From positions 1-22,634 of the forward strand of contig JAISSM010000007.1 of assembly GCA_031273075.1 (NCBI GenBank): 22,634 nt of DNA, given 5' to 3'. Position 1 is the stretch's first letter. Every line of letters begins with the position of its first letter. This stretch comes from Rickettsiales bacterium. Lineage in GTDB: Bacteria > Pseudomonadota > Alphaproteobacteria > Rs-D84. Shown here one piece after another: positions 14,458 to 20,416 of the stretch. The notes beneath the pieces were generated by a model. It saw only the letters and a list, made by a program, of their open reading frames with translations. It was not told the origin of the DNA and searched no databases. The translations under genes were made by a program, and so were the position numbers.

Positions 14458-15219
14458 CTAGGTTCGATCCACGACCTCCGTCGCCAATTTAAGGTACGCC
14501 TGGGCGGTGATCGAATTGAAGTCATAGAACAGAATCGGCTTTCCGTGGCTGGGCGCCTCCGACGCGCGGACGTTCCTTGGGATGATCGTTTGAAACACTT
14601 TGTCCCCGTAATTTTTCCGGACGTCGTCCTCTATCGCCTTGGACAGATTATTGCGGCGGTCGTACATGGTAAGGAGTATGCCCATAAGTTCAAGTTTTTG
14701 GTTCCACTTGTCGCGGATTATTTCGGTCGAGTTCATCATTTGGGAAAGGCCCTCGAGCGCCAAAAATTCGCATTGAAGCGGGACGATCAAAAAGTCCGCC
14801 GCGACCAATGCGTTCACCGTCAAAAATCCCATGGCCGGCGGGCAATCGATAAGGACATAATCGTAATTCGCGCGGACTTCGAAGAGGGCCATTTTAAGGC
14901 GCGTTTCGCGCCGGTCCATGTCCAAAAGCTCCACCTCCGCGCCGGAAAGCTGTTGCGTCGAGGGAATAATATGCATGCCTTTCACCGATGTGGTCAATAT
15001 ATTTTCAGAGGCCATGCTGGATCCCATAATAACCCTGTATATCGAGCGCGAGAAAGAACTTCGCACAAAACCAAGGCCCGTTCCGGCATTTCCCTGTGGA
15101 TCCAAATCTATCAAAAGGACCGATTTGTTCACCGCGGCCAAAGACGCGCCGACATTCAGGGCCGTGGTCGTTTTCCCGACCCCGCCCTTTTGATTCGCAA
15201 ACGCAATGATTTTTGCCAT
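14458..15219 (-). CDS. parA: Chromosome partitioning ATPase ParA
   Basis: This 253-residue ParA/Soj-type ATPase forms a DNA-bound gradient that pulls ParB-parS complexes. The deviant Walker A motif KGGVGKTT with its signature first lysine is at 11-18. Walker A' LLIDLDPQGNAGTGLGF is at about 36-52. Walker B YVLIDCPPAMGFLTVNAL follows. The short N-terminus places it in the chromosomal Soj group without an added DNA-binding domain. AAAGGA lies about 10 bases before the ATG, and a recognisable promoter lies in the 65-base gap after rsmG. The order rsmG-parA-parB is widespread. Confidence 0.97.
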   Translation of the reverse strand: MAKIIAFANQKGGVGKTTTALNVGASLAAVNKSVLLIDLDPQGNAGTGLGFVRSSFSRSIYRVIMGSSMASENILTTSVKGMHIIPSTQQLSGAEVELLDMDRRETRLKMALFEVRANYDYVLIDCPPAMGFLTVNALVAADFLIVPLQCEFLALEGLSQMMNSTEIIRDKWNQKLELMGILLTMYDRRNNLSKAIEDDVRKNYGDKVFQTIIPRNVRASEAPSHGKPILFYDFNSITAQAYLKLATEVVDRT

Positions 15220-15250
15220 AAACTTTCAGTCCTTTATGTTTATGGACGGC

Positions 15251-15279
15251 AGTCTATACGATTCGGTTTTTTTTTGCAA
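15251..15279 (-). promoter_or_regulatory. Promoter of parA
   Basis: On the minus strand TTGCAA (15274-15279) is followed after 17 bases by TAGACT (15251-15256). The spacer begins with an A tract. An alternative -10 box TATAGA would give a 15-base spacer. The -35 box is identical to that of mreB, but here the mRNA would have a leader of about 25 bases with a Shine-Dalgarno. Confidence 0.5.
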
Positions 15280-15284
15280 GCGGT

Positions 15285-15908
15285 TCAACTTACAATAGTT
15301 CGCATGTGCGGCAATGTATTCTTGCGTTTTGCGGCACATAACCGGTTGATTGTCAACTTTACTATAAATCCGTCGCCAGTCGCGCTTTGTATCATTTCCG
15401 CCCCAAAGTTATATTTTCCAAGGGCCAGCGCAATTTCGTCGGGTGCGGATTTCCCCTTCAACAGCACATAAGGTATGTCAAGTTTTTGAGTCAAATCAAG
15501 TATGCGGATCAGCGGGGCGAACGCGCGCGCCGTGAATATATAATTTTCGGCCCGGAATCCCTTTCCGGCGATTCGGGGCAGGGCGTTTTCGACCCTGTCG
15601 TTTATTATCGTCAGGTTCGGAAGGTTCAATTCGGATTTCAGGGCCTCCAAAAACCGACATTTTTTGCCGATCGACTCAATTGCTATGACTTTATACCCCA
15701 AAATCGCCAAAACCGCGGCCGGGAACCCCGCGCCGCTTCCCAAATCTATCACGGTTTTGTCCTTGGGTATATGCGCCGCCAGCTGAAGCGAGTCGTTTAT
15801 ATGCCTTTCCCTTATATTTGAAAGGGAGCCTTTCGACACCAGGTTCATTCTTCGCCCCCAGTCCGAAAGCATGCGCTCAAAGGCGGTAAATTTTTGTTCG
15901 GCGGTCAT
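15285..15908 (-). CDS. rsmG: 16S rRNA (guanine(527)-N7)-methyltransferase RsmG
   Basis: This 207-residue protein (formerly GidB) methylates G527 of 16S rRNA with S-adenosylmethionine. RMNLVSKGSLSNIRERHIND is the typical N-terminal segment. The SAM-binding loop is VIDLGSGAGFPAAVLAI, followed by VIAIESIGKKCRFLEAL. The C-terminal ARAFAPLIRILDLTQKL fits the family. It precedes parA by 65 bases as in many bacteria, but mnmG, usually upstream, is absent; a repeat-rich divergent promoter region takes its place. No Shine-Dalgarno is seen at the start, and a TATACT box lies only 11 bases upstream, so the leader is at most a few bases. Confidence 0.96.
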   Translation of the reverse strand: MTAEQKFTAFERMLSDWGRRMNLVSKGSLSNIRERHINDSLQLAAHIPKDKTVIDLGSGAGFPAAVLAILGYKVIAIESIGKKCRFLEALKSELNLPNLTIINDRVENALPRIAGKGFRAENYIFTARAFAPLIRILDLTQKLDIPYVLLKGKSAPDEIALALGKYNFGAEMIQSATGDGFIVKLTINRLCAAKRKNTLPHMRTIVS

Positions 15909-15919
15909 GTTGGTATTTT

Positions 15920-15925
15920 AGTATA
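15920..15925 (-). promoter_or_regulatory. -10 box of rsmG
   Basis: The minus strand has TATACT 11 bases before the ATG. The heptamer array begins at the very next base and supplies repeated TTGTTA-like hexamers in the place of a -35 box, although none has an ideal spacing. The predicted leader is about 4-5 bases. Confidence 0.5.
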
Positions 15926-15967
15926 GTTAACAATAATTAACAATGAACAATTAACAGTTAACAATGA
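15926..15967. repeat. Heptamer tandem array, six units of ACAATTA type
   Basis: Consecutive 7-base units read GTTAACA, ATAATTA, ACAATGA, ACAATTA, ACAGTTA and ACAATGA. The array fills the upstream promoter region of rsmG in the divergent gap before the TPR gene and is followed by two GC-rich hairpins. Confidence 0.8.
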
Positions 15968-15971
15968 ATGT

Positions 15972-15990
15972 CGCGGGGCTTTGCCCCGCG
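15972..15990. repeat. GC-rich hairpin CGCGGGGC-TTT-GCCCCGCG
   Basis: A perfect 8-pair stem has a TTT loop. It lies 4 bases after the heptamer array. It lacks a T run on either side and is thus not an obvious terminator. Confidence 0.75.
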
Positions 15991-16004
15991 TGCTTATTAC
16001 CTGG

Positions 16005-16027
16005 ATCCCGCGGTTTAACCGCGGGAT
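16005..16027. repeat. Palindrome of the ATCCCGCGG dispersed type
   Basis: An 11-pair stem ATCCCGCGGTT paired with AACCGCGGGAT has a single-base centre, preceded by CTGG and followed by GACA. From memory this resembles a dispersed repeat frequent in alphaproteobacterial genomes whose accidental translations contain VIPRLNRGIQ. That link is recall, not a search result. Confidence 0.7.
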
Positions 16028-16051
16028 GACAAATAAGGAAAAGGGTTTGGC

Positions 16052-16079
16052 TTGCCGAGAGGTATATTTATGGTATAAT
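16052..16079 (+). promoter_or_regulatory. Promoter of the TPR-fabD-fabG unit, leaderless type
   Basis: TTGCCG (16052-16057) is followed after 16 bases by TATAAT (16074-16079), extended by TG upstream. Six bases separate the box from the ATG at 16086. No Shine-Dalgarno is present. Confidence 0.7.
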
Positions 16080-16085
16080 CGTTGA

Positions 16086-17771
16086 ATGAAGAAAGATGTA
16101 GCGCGGCGAAGCGGTTTGTCGCTTTGGTTTGTTTTCGGGTTTCTCATCGGCGCCGTTTCGGTCTGGATCGGTGTCGGGCCTTTGGGCGTGGAAAAGGCAA
16201 AAGAGCCGGATTTAAGCATGGTTTCGCCTTTGGACTCCGCGTCAAAATTCGGGGACTGGCTTGCCGTTCAACACGCCGTTTATATCGACGACTTCGGCCG
16301 CGCGGCCAAGTTCCTGGACAACCTTTCGGATGTTAAAATCGGCATTGTCGCCAATACCCGCGATCTTGTAATGTTCCTTGACGGCGCCTCTCTGTCCGAT
16401 ACGGACGGGCTTAAAAAGGGAGGCGGCGCCGTATCCGCGTACAGGGTCATTTGGGCCGCGAATCAGGGAAAAGCCGGGAACTGGAAAGACGTTTTCAAGG
16501 AATATAAAAATGAAAAAAGCCTTATAGCCGCGCCGTTCCGCATTTGGGCGACCGTCGGGGCCGGCGGCGGAGCGGGGGTTCGGGACAGGATAGATCGAGC
16601 CGTTCAATTTATAGATTCCGTTCCAAGCGCCAACAATTCGTGGAAAAATTTCGCAAAGGCGACCGTTTACGCCGCGACCAAGAACCCCAAGACCGCAAGA
16701 AAATACTTTCAAAAAGTGTCCGACACCTTTATGAATATCGGCGATTATCATCTTGTAATGTCGTTCTATAAAAAGCACGGATTCGACAAGGATCGCGACG
16801 AGCTTTACAAAAGTTGGGTTTCCACGCCCGGCGGGATGTATATGGCAAACGCCGATATCAACGCGGACTGGGAGTTTTACGACACGCCCGCAAAGATGCT
16901 GGGCGCCATGCTGGTTCAATATGTTTCGCACGACGGCGGGGTCACCGTCTCGGACGCGGGGCTTTTGAATTTGCGCGCCGCCATGCTTCTCGGCGCAGTT
17001 CCGGACAGCGTCAACTATTACACCGGCGGATATTTCTTCGCGGCCGGATCCGACAACTATAAAAAGTATTGGGAAAGTCTTTACGACAATCCGGTTTACG
17101 GGCCGTTCATAAATATGAAAATCGTCGAAAAAGCCGGGGCCGGCCGCAAATATGTTCGCGGCGTGAATCAAATCCTTGGGAAATCCCCGCTTTTCCTTCC
17201 CGCCATAGCCGCGCTGTTCAAGAAAAATATGCAAAGCGGCCGAGAATTCGACGCGATAAGAATGCTTAGCCGGGCGCTTAAAACGCCGGAATTGCCGACC
17301 GCAGGCCGCGCGTATTTTCTTCGGCTTCGCGCCCAGGCCTTTTATATGGCCGCCCGTTTTGACAACGCCGAGGCCGATCTTGCCGCGGCCGCGGCGATCG
17401 CCCCCATGGACGCCGGCATAATGGCCATGCAGGCGCGCGTTTGGGCCGCCAAAAAAGAGTCCCTGGACGAGGCATATCGTTACGCGATATCCCTTATAAG
17501 GGCGTTCCCGGCGAACGTGGAGTATTGGAGCGTGCTCTCAATGGTAGTTTTGGCCAAAGAGGGGGTCGATCCGGCGCTTGAAATTTTAGAGCGGGTCGGG
17601 CGCGTTTCCGAAGAATGCAGCGAGCTGTTCATGAATCTCGGCGATCTGCGTCTTCGCAAAGGGCTTAAACCGGAGGCGGCGAAGGCATATCGAAAGGCGA
17701 TTTTTTTGTCCGACGACGGGCTTATCATCAAATCCGCCGCGGAGAGAAAGCTGAGAAAAGCGGAGAGATAA
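16086..17771 (+). CDS. Membrane-anchored tetratricopeptide repeat protein
   Basis: This 561-residue protein has a basic N-terminus (MKKDVARRSG) and one hydrophobic segment (LSLWFVFGFLIGAVSVWIGV), which fits an uncleaved signal anchor placing the rest in the periplasm. The middle 350 residues are helical without a recognised domain. The last part contains TPR-like pairs: AYFLRLRAQAFYMAARFDNAEA (about 403-425), AYRYAISLIRAFPANVEYW, and ELFMNLGDLRLRKGL followed by EAAKAYRKAIFLS near the end. TPR units mediate protein contacts, and the partner is unknown. The stop is two bases before fabD, so it is co-transcribed with fabD and fabG from a promoter that seems to give a leaderless mRNA. It could be an envelope assembly scaffold, but nothing in the sequence proves this. 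Confidence 0.85.
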   Translation: MKKDVARRSGLSLWFVFGFLIGAVSVWIGVGPLGVEKAKEPDLSMVSPLDSASKFGDWLAVQHAVYIDDFGRAAKFLDNLSDVKIGIVANTRDLVMFLDGASLSDTDGLKKGGGAVSAYRVIWAANQGKAGNWKDVFKEYKNEKSLIAAPFRIWATVGAGGGAGVRDRIDRAVQFIDSVPSANNSWKNFAKATVYAATKNPKTARKYFQKVSDTFMNIGDYHLVMSFYKKHGFDKDRDELYKSWVSTPGGMYMANADINADWEFYDTPAKMLGAMLVQYVSHDGGVTVSDAGLLNLRAAMLLGAVPDSVNYYTGGYFFAAGSDNYKKYWESLYDNPVYGPFINMKIVEKAGAGRKYVRGVNQILGKSPLFLPAIAALFKKNMQSGREFDAIRMLSRALKTPELPTAGRAYFLRLRAQAFYMAARFDNAEADLAAAAAIAPMDAGIMAMQARVWAAKKESLDEAYRYAISLIRAFPANVEYWSVLSMVVLAKEGVDPALEILERVGRVSEECSELFMNLGDLRLRKGLKPEAAKAYRKAIFLSDDGLIIKSAAERKLRKAER

Positions 17772-17773
17772 TT

Positions 17774-18844
17774 ATGAAAAAGGCGTATATTTTCCCAGGG
17801 CAGGGCGGACAATGCGTCGGGATGGGGGCGGGCCTTCCCAGCGCGGCGTTCGATGAAGTCGACAGGGCGCTTGGTATTGATTTGTCCGAAATCATATTCA
17901 ACGGTCCGGAAGAGGAATTGAACAAGGCGGTCAATTTGCAGCCGGCGATATTCGCCGCGTCCATGGCCATGTGGATGAAAGGCGCGTCAGTCAGCGCCGG
18001 TGTGCCGGTCGCATCGACGTCGGTCGATACCGACGTCTCCGGCATACTGAACATCAATGTCGCCGCCTCCGCCGTGTCTGGTGCGGCGGACATAAATGCG
18101 CCCGTGGCATCCGCGACCAAGGTCGCGGCGGGCGCATCAATGCATGCATCCGTCGCATCTGCGGCCAAGGCCGCAGCGGATGCATTAAAGAACACGGCCG
18201 AGGCCGCCTCCGCCGTGCCGGATGTATCTTTTGTAGCGGGACATTCTTTGGGCGAATACGCCGCGCTTTGCGCGGCCGGGGCCGCCAAGATCGGAGACAT
18301 CGCGCGCCTGCTTCGCCGCCGCGGCGAACTTATGCAAAGTGTCGGCGAGGGCTCTATGGCCGCGATTATAGGAGACGTCGATGCGGTCGCCGTTTGCATC
18401 GAGGCCGGGTGCGAGCCGGCCAACGACAACGGCGGCGGCCAATGGGTGGTTTCCGGCAGCGTTTCGTCCGTCGAAAAGGCCATGGAGATCGCAAAAGAGC
18501 GCGGGGCCAAGATCGTAAAAAAATTGGCCGTAAATATCGCCGCCCATTCGAGTCTTATGCTTTCGATATCGGATCAATTCCGCGCGGCCATAGGCGAAGT
18601 GGAATGGAAGGCCCCGGTCATTCCTTTCGTGTCCAACAGAAGCGCCGAAGTTATGGAAGACGTCCGCGAGATAAAAGAGTCCTTGGTTTATCAGCTTACC
18701 CACGGGGTCAGATGGCGCGAGTCGATCCTGTATCTTCGCGGGCTTGGAGTTTCGGAATTCGTCGAAGTCGGGCCGGGCAGCGTTTTGACTGGACTCTGCC
18801 GCCGCATTTTGCCAGAATCCAACTGTTATAAATTAGAGGCATGA
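17774..18844 (+). CDS. fabD: Malonyl-CoA-ACP transacylase with a palindrome-derived insertion
   Basis: FabD moves malonyl from CoA to acyl carrier protein. The family motifs are FPGQGGQCVGMG (7-18), AGHSLGEYAAL with nucleophile Ser158, RRRGELMQ, the histidine segment NIAAHSSLM (His258) and FVEVGPGSVLTGLCRR. At 356 residues it is about 47 longer than E. coli FabD, and the serine is displaced by 66 positions. The extra residues, about 71-149, are Ala/Ser/Val-rich and are encoded by tandem palindromes in one frame (VAST, VASATKVAAGA, VASAAKAAADA). They sit just before the strand leading to the nucleophile elbow, probably as a surface loop. GGAGA precedes the ATG. Its stop overlaps the first ATG of fabG. 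Confidence 0.96.
   Translation: MKKAYIFPGQGGQCVGMGAGLPSAAFDEVDRALGIDLSEIIFNGPEEELNKAVNLQPAIFAASMAMWMKGASVSAGVPVASTSVDTDVSGILNINVAASAVSGAADINAPVASATKVAAGASMHASVASAAKAAADALKNTAEAASAVPDVSFVAGHSLGEYAALCAAGAAKIGDIARLLRRRGELMQSVGEGSMAAIIGDVDAVAVCIEAGCEPANDNGGGQWVVSGSVSSVEKAMEIAKERGAKIVKKLAVNIAAHSSLMLSISDQFRAAIGEVEWKAPVIPFVSNRSAEVMEDVREIKESLVYQLTHGVRWRESILYLRGLGVSEFVEVGPGSVLTGLCRRILPESNCYKLEA
17998..18217. repeat. Tandem palindromic element cluster inserted in frame in fabD
   Basis: Three palindromes share one plan: an outer stem, a six-base bulge TCGCAT or TGGCAT on the 5' side only, an inner stem and a small loop. They are at 17998-18049, 18097-18136 and 18145-18184. The last two are exactly 40 bases with outer stems TGCGCCCG and TGCATCCG, inner stems CCGCGACC and CTGCGGCC, and loop AA. 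The bulges start at 18009, 18105 and 18153, spacings of 96 and 48, so all are read in the same phase. Two simpler inverted repeats at 18068-18090 and 18193-18217 share a 15-base direct repeat. Stems differ in sequence yet stay paired, which implies compensatory change. Confidence 0.9.
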
Positions 18845-18846
18845 AC

Positions 18847-19575
18847 ATGTTCGAACTTAACGGCAAGGTTGTTTTGATCACGGGCGCGAGCGGCGGGATA
18901 GGGCGGGGGCTGATCGACGCTTTCGCGGCGGCGAACGCCACGATCGTCGCCACCGGGCGCGACGAAGAAAAGCTTAAATCCGCGTGCGGCGGGCGGGCGA
19001 AGTTTATGGTTTCCGATCTTTCAAATGTCGGTGAATCCGAGCGCATCATTGCCGAAACCATCAAAACAGCCGGGAAAATCGATATTTTAATCAATAACGC
19101 GGGGATAACGAAAGACACGCTTTTAATGCGGATGACGGACGAACAATTCGACGAGGTACTGGATGTGAATTTGCGGGCGACTTTTCGTCTTTGCCGCGCC
19201 GCGATCATCCCCATGATGAAGCAGAGGTTCGGGCGCATAATAAACATGTCGTCCATAATAGGCGCGATCGGAGGGGCGGGGCAGGCCAACTATGCGGCGT
19301 CGAAAGGCGGGATCGTCGCGATGACCAAGTCCGTCGCGGCCGAAGCCGGGTCGCGCGGGATCACGGCGAACTGCATCGCGCCCGGATTTATAGAAACGCC
19401 GATGACCGATGGGCTTTCGGCCGAACTTAAAGACATATATCTTAAACAGATCCCGGCCGGACGGTTCGGGCTTCCTTCGGACGTCGCCGCCGCGTGCGTT
19501 TTCCTTGCGTCCGATGAGGCGGGCTATATCAACGGGCAAGTCATTCACGTGAACGGCGGGATGGGGCGGTTTTGA
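18847..19575 (+). CDS. fabG: 3-oxoacyl-[acyl-carrier-protein] reductase
   Basis: FabG is the NADPH-dependent short-chain reductase of fatty-acid elongation. Numbered from the upstream ATG at 18841, the cofactor loop TGASGGIGRG is at 14-23, NNAG at 85-88, and the catalytic set is Asn110, Ser138, Tyr151 and Lys155 (NYAASKGG). The C-terminal GYINGQVIHVNGGMGRF is typical. Two starts compete: ATG at 18841, overlapping the fabD stop as ATGA, and ATG at 18847. AGAGG lies one base before the first and seven before the second, so 18847 is preferred. acpP and fabF do not follow. Instead the 3' end converges with and overlaps the pseudouridine synthase gene by 35 bases. Confidence 0.96.
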   Translation: MFELNGKVVLITGASGGIGRGLIDAFAAANATIVATGRDEEKLKSACGGRAKFMVSDLSNVGESERIIAETIKTAGKIDILINNAGITKDTLLMRMTDEQFDEVLDVNLRATFRLCRAAIIPMMKQRFGRIINMSSIIGAIGGAGQANYAASKGGIVAMTKSVAAEAGSRGITANCIAPGFIETPMTDGLSAELKDIYLKQIPAGRFGLPSDVAAACVFLASDEAGYINGQVIHVNGGMGRF

Positions 19576-20263
19576 CTTTCCTTATTTCCCCGGCCCGCAA
19601 ATCGCCCAGCTCATACGGTCCGTACGATATGCGGTGAAGTTTTCTTATCGGAAGATTTACGTGCGCGAATGTCAGTCGAATCTCGTTTTTCTTGCCTTCC
19701 GTAATCGTGATTTTAAGCGTCGACGCGTCGATGCGGTCGATTTTCATCGGCCTGTATATTATGCCGTCTATTTTTATCCCCCTCTTTATCGGCGCCAGCA
19801 CGCGGTTCAGCATCGCGTCGTCCATCGTCATCGTTCCGCCGACTTTGGCGATATAAGTTCTGGCCAGCCCCGACGACGGCAGGGTCAATTCGCGCGCCAG
19901 CGCGCCGGAGGTCGTCAAAATCAAAAGGCCGCTCGTATTATAATCAAGGCGGCCGATGTATTTTAAGCGTTTGTATTTTTCGCCCAAGACGTCGTATATC
20001 GTGCGGCGGCCCTCCGGATCCTTAGTCGAGCATATGCAGCCCGTCGGTTTATGGAACAGGTGGATTTCCGGCGCCGCAGTTCGATCGCGGTTCGGTTTTA
20101 CAGAGATATTGTCGACCGCCACGTCGTCCTTGCCGGACACGAACGTCGCGGGGGTTTTGATCGTTTCCCCGTTTACGGACACGCGGCCTTGGGCTATCAG
20201 CGCCTCCGCCCCGCGGCGGCTTGCCACGCCATTGTCGGATAAAAATTTTGCGATCCTTAGCAT
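19541..20263 (-). CDS. rluB: RluB/RsuA family rRNA pseudouridine synthase
   Basis: This 240-residue enzyme has an N-terminal S4 RNA-binding domain (RIAKFLSDNGVASRRGAEAL, then VSVNGETI) and a catalytic domain with HLFHKPTGCICSTKDPEGR and the nucleophile motif GRLDYNTSGLLILT. EGKKNEIRLTFAHVNLPIRK followed by LHRISYGPYEL completes the family pattern. RluB modifies U2605 of 23S rRNA in E. coli while RsuA acts on 16S rRNA; the alphaproteobacterial context and sequence favour RluB, but substrate is not certain. The last 12 residues are read from DNA antisense to the fabG end. Its promoter appears leaderless and it is monocistronic. Confidence 0.93.
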   Translation of the reverse strand: MLRIAKFLSDNGVASRRGAEALIAQGRVSVNGETIKTPATFVSGKDDVAVDNISVKPNRDRTAAPEIHLFHKPTGCICSTKDPEGRRTIYDVLGEKYKRLKYIGRLDYNTSGLLILTTSGALARELTLPSSGLARTYIAKVGGTMTMDDAMLNRVLAPIKRGIKIDGIIYRPMKIDRIDASTLKITITEGKKNEIRLTFAHVNLPIRKLHRISYGPYELGDLRAGEIRKVKTAPSRRSRE

Positions 20264-20269
20264 GCGTCA

Positions 20270-20275
20270 ATTATA
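20270..20275 (-). promoter_or_regulatory. -10 box of rluB, leaderless type
   Basis: The minus strand has TATAAT followed by six bases (TGACGC) and the ATG at 20261-20263. No Shine-Dalgarno is present. The heptamer array begins 6 bases upstream of this box and occupies the -35 region. Confidence 0.65.
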
Positions 20276-20280
20276 CACTA

Positions 20281-20308
20281 TTAATGAAGAATTAAGAATG
20301 AAGAAAGA
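20281..20308. repeat. Heptamer tandem array, four units of AGAATTA type
   Basis: Four consecutive 7-base units read TTAATGA, AGAATTA, AGAATGA and AGAAAGA. The array lies between the divergent rluB and virD4 promoters and is followed by three inverted repeats. Confidence 0.75.
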
Positions 20309-20316
20309 ACCATCCC

Positions 20317-20346
20317 GGCGCTTCGCGCCACCCCTCCATAGAGGGG
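20317..20346. repeat. Pair of short hairpins in the rluB-virD4 gap
   Basis: GGCGC-TTC-GCGCC (20317-20329) is followed one base later by CCCCTC-CATA-GAGGGG (20331-20346). The combination resembles a dispersed bacterial intergenic repeat remembered from other genomes; that is recall only. Neither is followed by a T tract. Confidence 0.65.
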
Positions 20347-20353
20347 AACTTTA

Positions 20354-20397
20354 TTCGCGTCCGTCGCATCCGCGACCAAGGTCGCGGCGGACGCGAA
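20354..20397. repeat. Bulged palindromic element, intergenic copy
   Basis: The outer 10-pair stem TTCGCGTCCG with CGGACGCGAA, the 5' bulge TCGCAT, the inner 8-pair stem CCGCGACC with GGTCGCGG and the loop AA repeat the plan seen inside fabD. Over 25 bases it is identical to the fabD copy at 18097-18136. It ends 7 bases before the virD4 -10 box and covers the -35 region. Confidence 0.9.
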
Positions 20398-20401
20398 AAT
20401 G

Positions 20402-20410
20402 TGGTATAAT
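20402..20410 (+). promoter_or_regulatory. Extended -10 box of virD4, leaderless type
   Basis: TGGTATAAT is an extended -10 box with TATAAT at 20405-20410. Six bases (GGCGGT) separate it from the ATG at 20417. There is no -35 hexamer because the palindromic element occupies that place, and no Shine-Dalgarno. Confidence 0.7.
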
Positions 20411-20416
20411 GGCGGT

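Noticed and set aside
17998..18217. CRISPR-like array inside fabD
   Set aside because: Units are palindromic, differ in stem sequence and are read as protein. There are no constant repeats with unique spacers, and no cas genes are nearby.
17728..18510. Minus-strand open frame of 260 codons opposite the 5' half of fabD
   Set aside because: Palindromes read similarly on both strands, which keeps this frame open and gives Ala/Asp/Thr repeats. The rest is antisense to conserved FabD sequence. It is a by-product of the palindromic insertion.
20399..20416. Six-residue upstream extension of virD4
   Set aside because: The ATG lies inside the extended -10 box region, upstream of the predicted transcription start.
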